A DNA stretch of 64,000 bases from Crocosphaera chwakensis CCY0110 (GTDB lineage: Bacteria; Cyanobacteriota; Cyanobacteriia; Cyanobacteriales; Microcystaceae). A program made the position numbers and the translations under genes. The stretch lies in the NCBI RefSeq assembly GCF_000169335.1, contig NZ_AAXW01000009.1, positions 80,597 to 144,596 on the forward strand. The letters run 5' to 3'. Under the pieces are notes generated by a model. It worked only from the letters and a program-made list of their open reading frames with translations, was not told the origin of the DNA and searched no databases. Numbering within the stretch: the first letter of the stretch is position 1; the number at the start of each line of letters is the position of its first letter. Shown here one piece after another: positions 34,491 through 43,642 of the stretch.

Positions 34491-35867
34491 TTAACCTTCA
34501 GGGGTTGTACTCTCTTGAGCGTACTGCATCGCACGCATTAAATTATCCATAGCGTATTCTAGATGAAGGCCAGCATCCACAGCGACCCATCCTTGTTCTG
34601 TTAGGTGTCGCCACTCAAAATGGAGGTGTGGCCCTGTAGAATAACCGGTACTACCAAGCCGTCCAATAACTGTCCCCTGTTCGACCCATTCTCCAGGTTG
34701 GACATAGATATCAGAAAGGTGAGCATAACGAGATTCTTGGGTTCCTTCGAGGTGACGTAATACCACCATTAACCCATAACCACCAGACCAGTCAGCATGG
34801 GAAACTTCTCCACCATAGGCCGCTAACACGGGAGTTCCTAACGGTGCGCCAAAATCAGTCCCATTGTGCATCCGTTGGGTTCCAGAAATGGGGTGAGTCC
34901 GCCAACCAAAAGCAGAGGTCATGGTGGCGACTACTGGTAAGGGAAAGATTAAATCGGTTTTACGTGCTTGAGGTGTATTAGACCCATACATAGAAGCAGC
35001 ACGGTTATAACGAGGCAAGGGTTCTAAAGCAATGGATAACCCCTGGCGTTGTATCGGTTGTAAATTAACCACCTGTTCAGAGCTAATGGGACGGCGTTTT
35101 AAGCGCAGAGGCTCGACTTTTTGAGGAGAACTAACTGTTTGAGCTACCTGAGTTGTTGCTTGGGTTTGACGAGACGCTAAAGTGACACGACGGGACGCTA
35201 ACTGCCGAGGTGCTTGAACTTTGGGTTTAGAGGGTTGAGTGGCAACTGCACCACAATTTCCCCCAGACAATTGACCATTTTGGGCAACGGTTTGACAACC
35301 CGTAGACCGTTCCGTTAAGACTACTTTATTGGGTCGGGTAATGGTAGGGCTAGAATTACCGTAGCTTTTAGTATCAATATAACTATTTTGACCTCCTGCA
35401 GTGGTGACAGAAGGGGATAACTGGATGTTTTGGTGTTGAGTTAAAGCTTCTTTTAAAGTTTTAGGCGGTTCGTTTTTAGAGGTTTGGGGATCTAAGATTT
35501 TAGGGGCTGATAATTTAACTTTTGGTTTAGAGGTTTCACGAGCCTGGGAAACTGAGGGTTTGGGGGAAACTTTGGGTTGATTGGGTTTATTAGAGGTGCT
35601 TCTTTGTACAGGTTTTGGACTACTAGAAGCAGTTGGAGGAACATAGGGAGATGCTTTCGGCACTTCTATTGGCGATGGGGAAGCGGGTTCAGGTTTAACA
35701 GTGGGGGTAGGATTTTCAGGAATCACTAGGGTTTCTGTGGATGCGATCGCACCATTGAATCCCATACCACCCGTTAAAATACCAAGTCCGCTCACCAAAC
35801 TGATGCCTTGTTTGAGCAGGGTTTTTCTTAAAAAGGGTTTTGATTTTAAAGTATGATGTTTATTCAT
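34491..35867 (-). CDS. M23-family peptidoglycan metallopeptidase
   Basis: A 458-residue exported LytM-type endopeptidase. The ATG at 35867 gives a basic start and a hydrophobic stretch (LVSGLGILTGGMGFNGAIAS) as signal sequence. A very long Pro/Ser/Lys-rich spacer of about 250 residues follows. The C-terminal catalytic domain (about 315-440) has HNGTDFGAPLGTP and TGPHLHFEWR, which supply the His, Asp and HxH zinc ligands. It should cut peptide bridges in the cell wall. The GTG six codons upstream is not preferred. It stands alone. Confidence 0.93.
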   Translation of the reverse strand: MNKHHTLKSKPFLRKTLLKQGISLVSGLGILTGGMGFNGAIASTETLVIPENPTPTVKPEPASPSPIEVPKASPYVPPTASSSPKPVQRSTSNKPNQPKVSPKPSVSQARETSKPKVKLSAPKILDPQTSKNEPPKTLKEALTQHQNIQLSPSVTTAGGQNSYIDTKSYGNSSPTITRPNKVVLTERSTGCQTVAQNGQLSGGNCGAVATQPSKPKVQAPRQLASRRVTLASRQTQATTQVAQTVSSPQKVEPLRLKRRPISSEQVVNLQPIQRQGLSIALEPLPRYNRAASMYGSNTPQARKTDLIFPLPVVATMTSAFGWRTHPISGTQRMHNGTDFGAPLGTPVLAAYGGEVSHADWSGGYGLMVVLRHLEGTQESRYAHLSDIYVQPGEWVEQGTVIGRLGSTGYSTGPHLHFEWRHLTEQGWVAVDAGLHLEYAMDNLMRAMQYAQESTTPEG

Positions 35868-35979
35868 TTCCGTCTCACTTCTCACAGTAGGCGACTTGTT
35901 AAAGCATCATAACGAATTTTAGGATAAATCAGCGAGTTAATTAATAATGGTAAGATTAGGTAATGGTTAAAAAATGTCT

Positions 35980-36462
35980 TTATTCGTTGATATTCCAAGA
36001 TTTAAGCATTAAATAAGATTGAGGAGAAAATCCTAATTTATTATAAAGTTTCCTGGCAGCTTGGTTTCGTTCAAATACCTGTAGTCCAATTTGATGATAG
36101 CCTTGCTCCTGCACCCATTGTTGTCCTTGTTCAATTAAGGTTGTCGCTAACCCTTGACGACGATGATTCGGTTTAACGTAGATTAAAAAGATGTGTCCGT
36201 AGCGATCGCCATTCACTTGATCGACTCCAGTTCCCATCCACAGACAACCGACTTCCTCCGATATTGTCGAGTTTTCGGGTTGATAGTTAATCCACCACAA
36301 GGGGGTTTTTGAGGATAAATATTGTTCTATCGTAGTGCTGAGATGACTAAAATCAGACTTCTCGGGAAACAACTCTTCGTAGGTGAGTTGCATAAATTTC
36401 AATAATTTAGCTTTATCATGAATTTTTCCTGGTTTCAAATGATAATCAGATAAAAAAGACAT
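35980..36462 (-). CDS. GNAT-family N-acetyltransferase
   Basis: A protein of about 160 residues with the GNAT fold, transferring acetyl groups from acetyl-CoA to an unknown substrate. The acetyl-CoA loop is VKPNHRRQGLATTLIEQGQQ (R/Q-x-x-G-L/T), followed by the typical C-terminal YHQIGLQVFERNQAARKLYN and KLGFSPQSY. The ATG at 36462 is preceded by GAGAG at ribosome-site spacing; the upstream ATGs at 36474 and 36471 would add four residues. A strong terminator hairpin lies just before it, so it has its own promoter close by or depends on read-through. Confidence 0.87.
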   Translation of the reverse strand: MSFLSDYHLKPGKIHDKAKLLKFMQLTYEELFPEKSDFSHLSTTIEQYLSSKTPLWWINYQPENSTISEEVGCLWMGTGVDQVNGDRYGHIFLIYVKPNHRRQGLATTLIEQGQQWVQEQGYHQIGLQVFERNQAARKLYNKLGFSPQSYLMLKSWNINE

Positions 36463-36486
36463 TTCTCTCATCAATAATTATAAAAG

Positions 36487-36513
36487 AATCCTCGCAGTCT
36501 TGACGCGAGGATT
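36487..36513 (-). terminator. rho-independent terminator after glpD
   Basis: AATCCTCGC at 36487-36495 pairs perfectly with GCGAGGATT at 36505-36513. On the minus strand CTTTTATAATT follows. It is about 150 bases beyond the glpD stop and only 25 bases before the acetyltransferase start. Confidence 0.7.
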
Positions 36514-36662
36514 ACTTAAATCAAGTTAGCTCACTAACCTTTATTATGTAGCACTACGATGCTTAGAAACAACGAACAGTAGGCTTTCATTGCATTTTGA
36601 AAATTGAAAATGTTCTAACTTTCATGGGTATTGCTATAGTAAGTTAACCTTGCAAAATAGGT

Positions 36663-38375
36663 TTAAAAAAGAGGAACTTCTTCTTTATCCCAGTTTCTGG
36701 GTTCGACTTCGCTATTCACTTCATCAAAGTCAGGGATACAGTTATGTTTCATATAACTGAGATAATTCTCTTTAGCGGTTGCACATTTATAGTCATCCCA
36801 ACCACAATAGGTTTTTAGGGTGTCAATAAGGGTTGATAACACTTCTAACCCATAATGAGCTTCCATAGCGATTGCAGTCCGACGACGGGCAATATCGACT
36901 AATGTATGAGCATATTCATGGCGCACCGCATAAACGACCTGTGCTTTAATATCGGGTAACTCAGGGGTAATTAATTCCCCTAACTTGGGTTCTGAGTCCA
37001 CTAACCCCAAAACATTGACCGCTCTTGCTCCATACACCTTAAAGAGATGACTAATAGACTGACGAGGTACTTTATCCTCGTAGTTCAATACGGTTTGTTG
37101 AATCAGGGAATCATTAGGCAAGATAGCACCGGGTAAGAGTTGATCTTCTGTAGGACAAGGAGGAGCAGACTTGCCTAATTTTTTGTAGACTTTATCCACC
37201 ATTTCTTCTCCTACTTGACGATAGGTGGTTAACTTTCCGCCAATGAGAGAGATAAGATTTTTAACCCCTTCTTTGCTGTGGTCAAAGAGAATATGACGAC
37301 GGGTAATACTCCCTGCTTTTTTCCCTTCTGCGTTGGGTAAGGGACGAACTCCCGAATAGGTAAATTTTACGTCGTCACGAGATAAGCGAGCATTGGGAAT
37401 AATATTATTGGTTTCTTGCAGTAAATAGTCAATTTCATCGTTATCAGCTTTTAATTGATCAGGGGTTCCATCAAAACGATAATCCGTTGTTCCGATCAAA
37501 TACATTCCCAACCAAGGCACAATAAAGAAAGGACGGCCATCGGATTTAGCTTCTACATATAAACTGGTGTCAGGCGCGCCGGCAAAGGGTTCAACCACAA
37601 TATGACTACCTTTAGTTCCACCAATTTTTTTGGTTTTACCGATGGGTGCGTTGTTACCATCTTTAACCCCTAACTCACAAACATTATCAACCCAAGGGCC
37701 AGAGGTATTAATCACCATACATTTATCTTTACCCTTAACCGTAAATTCTTCCCCTGTGAGAACATCTTTACAAGTGAGATGGGTGATTTTATCCCCTTCG
37801 CGGTGTAATTGAGTTGCTTTGACGTAGTTTAGCACCGTTGCTCCGGCTTCGTCGGCAGCAATGATATTTTCTAAACACAGTCGTTCTGCATAGGTCACTT
37901 GACCATCATAATATTGGGCCCCACCCACTAAACCATCGGGGTCCATAGAGGGAAATAGTTGTTTAAATTTTGCTTCAGAGAGCATTCTATGGGAAGGAAC
38001 AGTCTTATCTGCGCTTAGAATATCGTAGAGAAACATTCCTGCCCAAATTTTCCAATAGGGACGAGAACGATTTTTGTAGATAGGGATGGTTAATAACAAG
38101 GGTCTAACCAAATGGGGAGCGGTGTGTAAAAGAATTTCCCGTTCTCGCAAAGATTCTCTAACTAAGGGAACTTCAAAGTATTCTAAATACCGTAAACCAC
38201 CATGAATGAGACGGGTAGACCAGCTTGAGGTACCTCCGGCAAAGTCGCCTTTTTCAATGAGAATAGTTTTTAAACCTCGTAAAGCCGCATCCCGTGCGAC
38301 TCCTGCTCCATTGACTCCGCCACCAATCACGATGAGGTCGTAGGTTGTTTGTTGAATGGATTGAAAATCTCGCAC
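36663..38375 (-). CDS. glpD: glycerol-3-phosphate dehydrogenase/oxidase
   Basis: A 570-residue FAD enzyme that oxidises sn-glycerol-3-phosphate to dihydroxyacetone phosphate, bound to the membrane surface and passing electrons to quinone. The FAD loop is LIVIGGGVNGAGVARDAALR, followed by GDFAGGTSSWSTRLIHGGLR, a conserved family stretch. IGTTDYRFDG and the GGKLTTYR stretch near residues 378-386 are further marks, and the C-terminal helical domain runs from about residue 400. Length (usually 500-580) is normal. No glpK or glpF is nearby. It may link lipid or glycerol turnover to respiration. Confidence 0.94.
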   Translation of the reverse strand: MRDFQSIQQTTYDLIVIGGGVNGAGVARDAALRGLKTILIEKGDFAGGTSSWSTRLIHGGLRYLEYFEVPLVRESLREREILLHTAPHLVRPLLLTIPIYKNRSRPYWKIWAGMFLYDILSADKTVPSHRMLSEAKFKQLFPSMDPDGLVGGAQYYDGQVTYAERLCLENIIAADEAGATVLNYVKATQLHREGDKITHLTCKDVLTGEEFTVKGKDKCMVINTSGPWVDNVCELGVKDGNNAPIGKTKKIGGTKGSHIVVEPFAGAPDTSLYVEAKSDGRPFFIVPWLGMYLIGTTDYRFDGTPDQLKADNDEIDYLLQETNNIIPNARLSRDDVKFTYSGVRPLPNAEGKKAGSITRRHILFDHSKEGVKNLISLIGGKLTTYRQVGEEMVDKVYKKLGKSAPPCPTEDQLLPGAILPNDSLIQQTVLNYEDKVPRQSISHLFKVYGARAVNVLGLVDSEPKLGELITPELPDIKAQVVYAVRHEYAHTLVDIARRRTAIAMEAHYGLEVLSTLIDTLKTYCGWDDYKCATAKENYLSYMKHNCIPDFDEVNSEVEPRNWDKEEVPLF

Positions 38376-38565
38376 GATTCTTATAAATATAATTTAACTA
38401 CTTATAATATAATCTAGCGATATTTTCAGATTATTGAAACTTGAATTTTTTTTGTGAGGGTTCACAAGGAACTTGAGTGGGGTGTTAGGAGTTCAAATTT
38501 CTCCCCTGAAATAATCAAAGTTGAAGACGATCGCAGAGAATTTAAACATAGTTAATTATGTTTTT

Positions 38566-39009
38566 TTATAGCCAAAAAGACCAAAATAGATTTAATGGGT
38601 GAATAAACGAGACAATTTTTTCACCACAGAAAACAGGACGATGCTCACTAAACCAAAGAAAGATAGAACCTTTGAGATTAAATACTTTTTCATAGCCCAT
38701 TTTTTGTAGTCGTTGAGCTAGAATCGCTGAACGGTAGCCCACAGAACAATAGGTGATAATTGGAGAAGCATTAGAACAGTGAATCAAAGGCTCTATTTTA
38801 GGTAGATCATGAGGAATTAAATAAGCTCCTTGAAGATGGCTAATAGTATATTCTAGGGGACTTCGAGCATCTAAAAGTAAGGGATCTGGTCTATTTTTAT
38901 CTTCAAGCCAGATGGCTAATTCTTCTGTAGAAATATGATTAACATAAGGACAGCGAAGTTGAATCAGTGAGTTTAATAAATTCCATTTGAAAGCGTAACA
39001 AAGTCTCAT
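38566..39009 (-). CDS. rhodanese-like domain protein
   Basis: A 147-residue protein with one rhodanese fold. Conserved pieces are HISTEELAIWLEDKN at the start, LLDARSPLEYTISHLQGAYL (CDC25-like loop), and the active-site loop PIITYCSVGYRSAILAQRLQ with the catalytic Cys in YCSVGYRS. It probably carries a persulfide or binds phosphate-like groups; substrate unknown. It lies 28 bases downstream of a TIGR04283-type glycosyltransferase on the same strand; this pair recurs in cyanobacteria and suggests a shared, possibly arsenic- or sulfur-related task. The first 20 residues may be a spurious extension. Confidence 0.85.
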   Translation of the reverse strand: MRLCYAFKWNLLNSLIQLRCPYVNHISTEELAIWLEDKNRPDPLLLDARSPLEYTISHLQGAYLIPHDLPKIEPLIHCSNASPIITYCSVGYRSAILAQRLQKMGYEKVFNLKGSIFLWFSEHRPVFCGEKIVSFIHPLNLFWSFWL

Positions 39010-39037
39010 AAGAAATTAATCAAAAAAAATTGATAAA

Positions 39038-39772
39038 TTAACGAATATCAGCATAAAATTGTTTGAGATAATCTGCACTAACTCCTAAACCCCAAAGAAT
39101 CCCTATCCACAGATAAATGATATTAGCTTTAAATGATCCTAACTTAGCTACACGACGATCAGAACATTCTACGACACGGTTGAGTAAGCAGATACGTCCA
39201 TAAGGAACTAACTTCAAACATAAATCAGCGTCTTCCATGATGGGGAGATTAGTATCAAAACCGCCACAGTTCCAGAAATCACGCTGACGACAAAACATAA
39301 CTTGATCGCCAAATAACAAGCGTAAACCTTTGACAAAAAAGAGATGGGGACGAAACAACAAAGGTGCATAATAAGTTTTGAGATAATTGTGTAAAGAAGT
39401 TCCCCATCGGGTGCTATTCGCTCCTCTCATTAAAGAAATAAAGCCACCGCAAGCTATTTGCCGATTATTTAAGGTCTTTTCAATAATGGTAACTAAATTA
39501 GATGGAACTAAGGTATCAGCATGAACAAAGCAAAGGTAATCTCCTCTAGCCAATTTTGCACCCTGATTCATTTGAATAGCTCGTCCCTTTGTAGAAGTAG
39601 TCATTAGAGTTACGTGATGATTATTGGCAATGCTCAATGTGTTGTCTTGACTGCCACCATCAACAATAATAATTTCTTCTGGAGGGGGTTCTAAGAAATT
39701 TAGATATGATAAGGTTCGTCCCAAGCACTCTTCTTCGTTGAGAGTAGGAATAATAATCGAAAGACTAGGCAT
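39038..39772 (-). CDS. TIGR04283-type family 2 glycosyltransferase
   Basis: A 244-residue GT2-fold glycosyltransferase. SLSIIIPTLNEEECLGRTLS opens the nucleotide-sugar domain, IIIVDGGSQDNT holds the first Asp, and FVHADTLVP is the DxD-like metal site. GDQVMFCRQRDFWNCGGF and MEDADLCLKL are typical of the TIGR04283 group, which is associated with arsenosugar biosynthesis or radical-SAM/selenium loci in databases. The C-terminus has one hydrophobic stretch (IIYLWIGILWGLGVSADY). It is the first gene of a pair with the rhodanese. Arsenosugar function is inferred from family naming only. Confidence 0.85.
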   Translation of the reverse strand: MPSLSIIIPTLNEEECLGRTLSYLNFLEPPPEEIIIVDGGSQDNTLSIANNHHVTLMTTSTKGRAIQMNQGAKLARGDYLCFVHADTLVPSNLVTIIEKTLNNRQIACGGFISLMRGANSTRWGTSLHNYLKTYYAPLLFRPHLFFVKGLRLLFGDQVMFCRQRDFWNCGGFDTNLPIMEDADLCLKLVPYGRICLLNRVVECSDRRVAKLGSFKANIIYLWIGILWGLGVSADYLKQFYADIR

Positions 39773-40504
39773 AAATATTAATTTTTGTCATTATAGTAAT
39801 TAACTTAAGCTCAGAGTTAGATAATATTTTAAAAAATAATGAGTGTTTCATACAAAAATTTTATCAGCTTTTGAGCTTATATGGAAAAATATTGCAATAA
39901 AATATCCATAAAAATAGTACAATTCATAGTGTAAATAAAGAGATATTGTGAAAATTTAATATTTTGTAGTGTTTAAATAAAAAAGTAGCTATGAAAACAC
40001 ACATAACTATTCTTGATATGCAACGAAAAGAAGTAAATACAAAGCTTAATCTACTGGTAAAATCAGGAAGTATTTAACAGTTTTACACAATAAATGTATA
40101 TGAAAAAGAAGGAATTTTGGCAGTTTTATTTGATAATGGATTACAAAAATATAGTTTAAAACTTTTACAAAAATGTCTTATAAAAAAATCATGAAAAAAT
40201 AAATATTTTGGTAAATTATTGCTTGAATTTTATCAAGAAAAATCAATAATTTTTTCTATAGACACGGGAGATTTTAAATTTAAAATTTTTTTATTCTAAT
40301 TTACTTATAACTTATAATACCAAATCCGCTTATTTTAGTAGAGTAACGTTTTTTCTCCCCACTCCCTGCTCCCTGCTCCGAAAGTTAATACTATACTATC
40401 TAAAGCGGATCTAGTATAATAGAGAGCAGAATAGGAAAATTTTACTCAATTCTTCCCAATAACTCTGCTCTCAAAATACCCTTTAGAGGTTGGTCAAAAA
40501 GATA
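39773..40504. other. large AT-rich intergenic region with small palindromic element
   Basis: About 730 bases without a convincing gene; only short frames of under 40 codons occur. The right third contains a MITE-like element at 40312-40421. The rest is very AT-rich with no clear promoter. Confidence 0.5.
40312..40421. mobile_element. MITE-like palindromic element
   Basis: Two imperfect terminal inverted repeats face each other: TTATAATACCAAATCCGCTT at 40312-40331 and, on the other strand, ATTATACTAGATCCGCTTTA from about 40420 inward. ATCCGCTT/AAGCGGAT is perfect. The 70-base centre has CTCCCTGCTCCCTGCTCC. Size and layout suit a non-autonomous element; no transposase is present. Confidence 0.5.
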
Positions 40505-43500
40505 TTAAGCAAATACGAAATCAGATGCACTTAACTCACTTGCTTGAGTATTTAACAAGATAGCTAAATCTTGTCCTAACGCATTGATTACCGTACTGTT
40601 ACCGTCTTGAGTTAAAGTTAACTGATCGAAATCAAGATCAGTGGCACCAAAGCCCATGACATCCTCATCGATGGCAAAATCAGTGATAGTATTGGCCATT
40701 GCTGGTAAATCTTCTGAGTCAGTGAGGAGCCAGAATTGATCGCTTCCGGAACCCCCGGTTACTACGTTATCACCCCCAGAGCCAAAGAAGAGGATATCAT
40801 CGCCAGAACCTGCTAAAACGCGATCGCCACTTCCAGCAAAGAAGAGATCATCACCACTACCTAAGTCAATGCGATTAAATTCGTCAGGAGTCTGAGACAC
40901 ATCAACATAGTCATTGCCACTACCAGCAAAGAGAAGTTGATTGGCTTCACCCACAAAGTCATTCCCTGCAATGACGGTATCAAATGAGTCGTCTTCAGCA
41001 GAACCAAAAGTAACAGGTTCAATTCTTTCTACCTCTTCAGGAGCAACACCAAAGAGCGTTTCATACATAATACGGTACATATCTGTGTTGTCCACTGTAG
41101 CGGTCAACAAATCAGAATTTAAACCGTATGCTTTAGAAACAATACTACCTGCGACATCGGTGGTACTAGCATAAGCGATACCAAATTCAAAAATGTCCCC
41201 ATTGGCATCCGGTTGACCAGTGACAAAGGGAGCCGTGTCGTTACCAGTCGTACCATCCAGAGGAACTTCATTTTCATAAGGCCCTTGAACACTGACGCTA
41301 CCTACAGTTTCCCCAGATACGTCATCCACTTCTAAACCACCAGCATCACTATCAGCAGCCGTCAAGATTAAGGTGTTGGGATTGACATTATTAACAAAAT
41401 CCTGAGCTACTCCAATGGCAGCATCAGCCCGTAACGTAGCTTCTACGGTTCCGGCACCGTTATTATTATTAGGGAAATTATCTGATCCTTCTTCTTCGAG
41501 AACCACCATAAAACCGTCTTCGGCGTTGACAAATTTATCTAAGCTCAAAGTCGTCTGTAGCATTTGGGCAACGGTGGGAGGATTTTCGTTACCGGGTTGA
41601 CCATAGAGAATTAAGTTGCCATCTTCGTCAACAAAACCTTGCTCGACTAAATTAGCTTCTGTGGTGTCGTTATAAGTATCTTCGGCTGCAAAAATCCCCA
41701 GGACTTTCTCGGTATTTGTGGGTAAATTGAGTAAGTCTTCGAGGGTGTAAACAACAGTGTAACCGTCTTCTTGAGCTTCTTCAACCAGGTTGCGGCCATC
41801 TTCACGAATCCCTTCTTCTCCAAAGCGTCCGATTACTCCTTCGGGTAGGTAATGAATTTCTCCACCCCCCATAATCACATCAACCCCAGATTCAACGATT
41901 TCTAAGGTAATTTCTTGAACGTTGCTACGGTTTTCTGCTGCTGAAAGGAAGACACCAGTACCAGGTTCAGCAATAAAACCAGAGTTAATCACAGCAGTGG
42001 GTTTACCTTCTGCGATCGCTTCTTGCATAATGGTAGTTCCTTCTAACCCAGATAAGGAGGTGTAAGGGTTTCCTTCTGCATCTAACCCATAACTTCCTGC
42101 ATAGGGTTTAATACCATAAGCATGAACCACAGCACCCCCATTAGAGGTAGAAACGAGTTGATCATCCATGTGACCGAGATAAACTCCGGCATCGGTCATA
42201 TTATCCCAATTAAGACGACCATCGGGCCCCACTGAGGCAAACCGTGCAGCAGCGTAATAGGAAGGACTGGTGCCGTCGGGATGAATAAAGATGACGTTTC
42301 CTGTTTCTTTGGTGGGTTCGGGGGGTTCGGGAATGTTATCAGGAATCCCTTGTGGTGCGTCTAAGGCTACATCAAAAAGGGTTTCGTACATTAAGCGATA
42401 AATACCTGTGTTGTCCACGGTTGCTGGCAACTTTTCAGCGTTTAAACCGTAGGTTTTAGAAACAATACTTCCTGCTACGTCGGGATTTCCTGACCATAAC
42501 ACCCCAAATTCAAACGTATCCCCATTGGTATCGGGTGCGCCAGTGATAAAAGGAGCGGTATCGTTACCGGTCGTACCATCGTAGGGAACGTTGGGATCGG
42601 GATCGAAAGGAGGTTGTACTCTGGTTGTGCCAACAGTTTCCCCAGAACGATCATCCACTTCTAAACCACCCCCGTCACTATCGGCTGCCGTAATTAACAG
42701 AGTATTAGGGTTAACATTATCGATATAGTCTTGAGCAATACCGATAGCTGCATCGGCTCGTAAAACAGCCTCGATGGTTCCCACTCCGTTGTTATTATTA
42801 CCAAAGTTGTCGGTGGCTTCTTCTTCTAACACCACAAACATCCCATTCTCAGGATTTTGGAAGATATCTAATCCTAAAGTCGCCTCCAGCATTTGGGAAA
42901 TGGTGGGAGGGTTTTCGTTGCCAGGTTGACCATAAAGAATTAAGTTACCGTCTTCGTCAACAAAACCTTGCTCGACTAAATTAGCTTCTGTGGTGTCGTT
43001 ATAAGTATCTTCCGCTGCGAAAATCCCCAGAACTTTCTCGGTATTCGTGGGTAAATTGGCTAAGTCTTCGAGGGTGTAAACCACGGTGTAACCGTCTTCT
43101 TGCGCTTCTTCGATTAGATTGCGTCCATCTTCACGAATCCCTTCTTCTCCAAAACGTCCGGTCACGCCTACGGGTAGGTAGTGAATTTCTCCACCTCCCA
43201 TGATGACATCAACACCCGATTCAACGATTTCTAGGGTGATTTCTTCTACATTACCTCGATTTTCGGCATCTGCTAGGAAAACCCCGGTACCGGGTTCAGC
43301 AATAAATCCAGAGTTGATCACGGCGGTTGCTTTGTCTGCAGCGATCGCTTCTTCCATAATGGTTATGCCTTCTTGACCAGAAAGGGAAGTGTAAGGATTG
43401 CCATTTTCGTCTAAACCGTAGCTACCAGAGAAGGCTTTAATACCAAAAGCATGGGTTACTGCACCTGCGTTAGAAGTTCCCACAAGGGTGTCGTCCATGT

Positions 43501-43642
43501 GTCCTAGGTAAACCCCTGCATTGGTCATATTATCCCAATTCAGGCGACCATCTGGCCCGACTGAGGCAAAGCGTCCAGCAGCAAAGTGAGATGGACTGGT
43601 TCCATCAGGATGAATGAAAATTACACTGTTATTGTTAGCCAT
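40505..43642 (-). CDS. tandem alkaline phosphatase-like protein with RTX-type C-terminus
   Basis: A protein of 1045 residues built from two alkaline phosphatase-like modules (about 4-435 and 447-880, offset 443 residues and very similar) and a C-terminal calcium-binding-like region (about 885-1045) with repeated GSGDD/AGSGND units. Such ends are typical of type I secretion, which fits the absence of a signal peptide. Each module has FIHPDGTSPS (Asp in the PhoA metal site) and a nucleophile Ser, S57 in GTSNAGAVTH and S500 in STSNGGAVVH. VVLEEE and TAADSD match further PhoA metal regions, but the usual His ligands appear replaced. The start at 43642 is preferred over an upstream ATG nine codons back. 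Probably extracellular phosphate scavenging. Confidence 0.82.
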   Translation of the reverse strand: MANNNSVIFIHPDGTSPSHFAAGRFASVGPDGRLNWDNMTNAGVYLGHMDDTLVGTSNAGAVTHAFGIKAFSGSYGLDENGNPYTSLSGQEGITIMEEAIAADKATAVINSGFIAEPGTGVFLADAENRGNVEEITLEIVESGVDVIMGGGEIHYLPVGVTGRFGEEGIREDGRNLIEEAQEDGYTVVYTLEDLANLPTNTEKVLGIFAAEDTYNDTTEANLVEQGFVDEDGNLILYGQPGNENPPTISQMLEATLGLDIFQNPENGMFVVLEEEATDNFGNNNNGVGTIEAVLRADAAIGIAQDYIDNVNPNTLLITAADSDGGGLEVDDRSGETVGTTRVQPPFDPDPNVPYDGTTGNDTAPFITGAPDTNGDTFEFGVLWSGNPDVAGSIVSKTYGLNAEKLPATVDNTGIYRLMYETLFDVALDAPQGIPDNIPEPPEPTKETGNVIFIHPDGTSPSYYAAARFASVGPDGRLNWDNMTDAGVYLGHMDDQLVSTSNGGAVVHAYGIKPYAGSYGLDAEGNPYTSLSGLEGTTIMQEAIAEGKPTAVINSGFIAEPGTGVFLSAAENRSNVQEITLEIVESGVDVIMGGGEIHYLPEGVIGRFGEEGIREDGRNLVEEAQEDGYTVVYTLEDLLNLPTNTEKVLGIFAAEDTYNDTTEANLVEQGFVDEDGNLILYGQPGNENPPTVAQMLQTTLSLDKFVNAEDGFMVVLEEEGSDNFPNNNNGAGTVEATLRADAAIGVAQDFVNNVNPNTLILTAADSDAGGLEVDDVSGETVGSVSVQGPYENEVPLDGTTGNDTAPFVTGQPDANGDIFEFGIAYASTTDVAGSIVSKAYGLNSDLLTATVDNTDMYRIMYETLFGVAPEEVERIEPVTFGSAEDDSFDTVIAGNDFVGEANQLLFAGSGNDYVDVSQTPDEFNRIDLGSGDDLFFAGSGDRVLAGSGDDILFFGSGGDNVVTGGSGSDQFWLLTDSEDLPAMANTITDFAIDEDVMGFGATDLDFDQLTLTQDGNSTVINALGQDLAILLNTQASELSASDFVFA

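Noticed and set aside
40021..40200. Short frames in the gap before the phosphatase gene
   Set aside because: They are under 40 codons, lack ribosome sites and show no similarity to known proteins.
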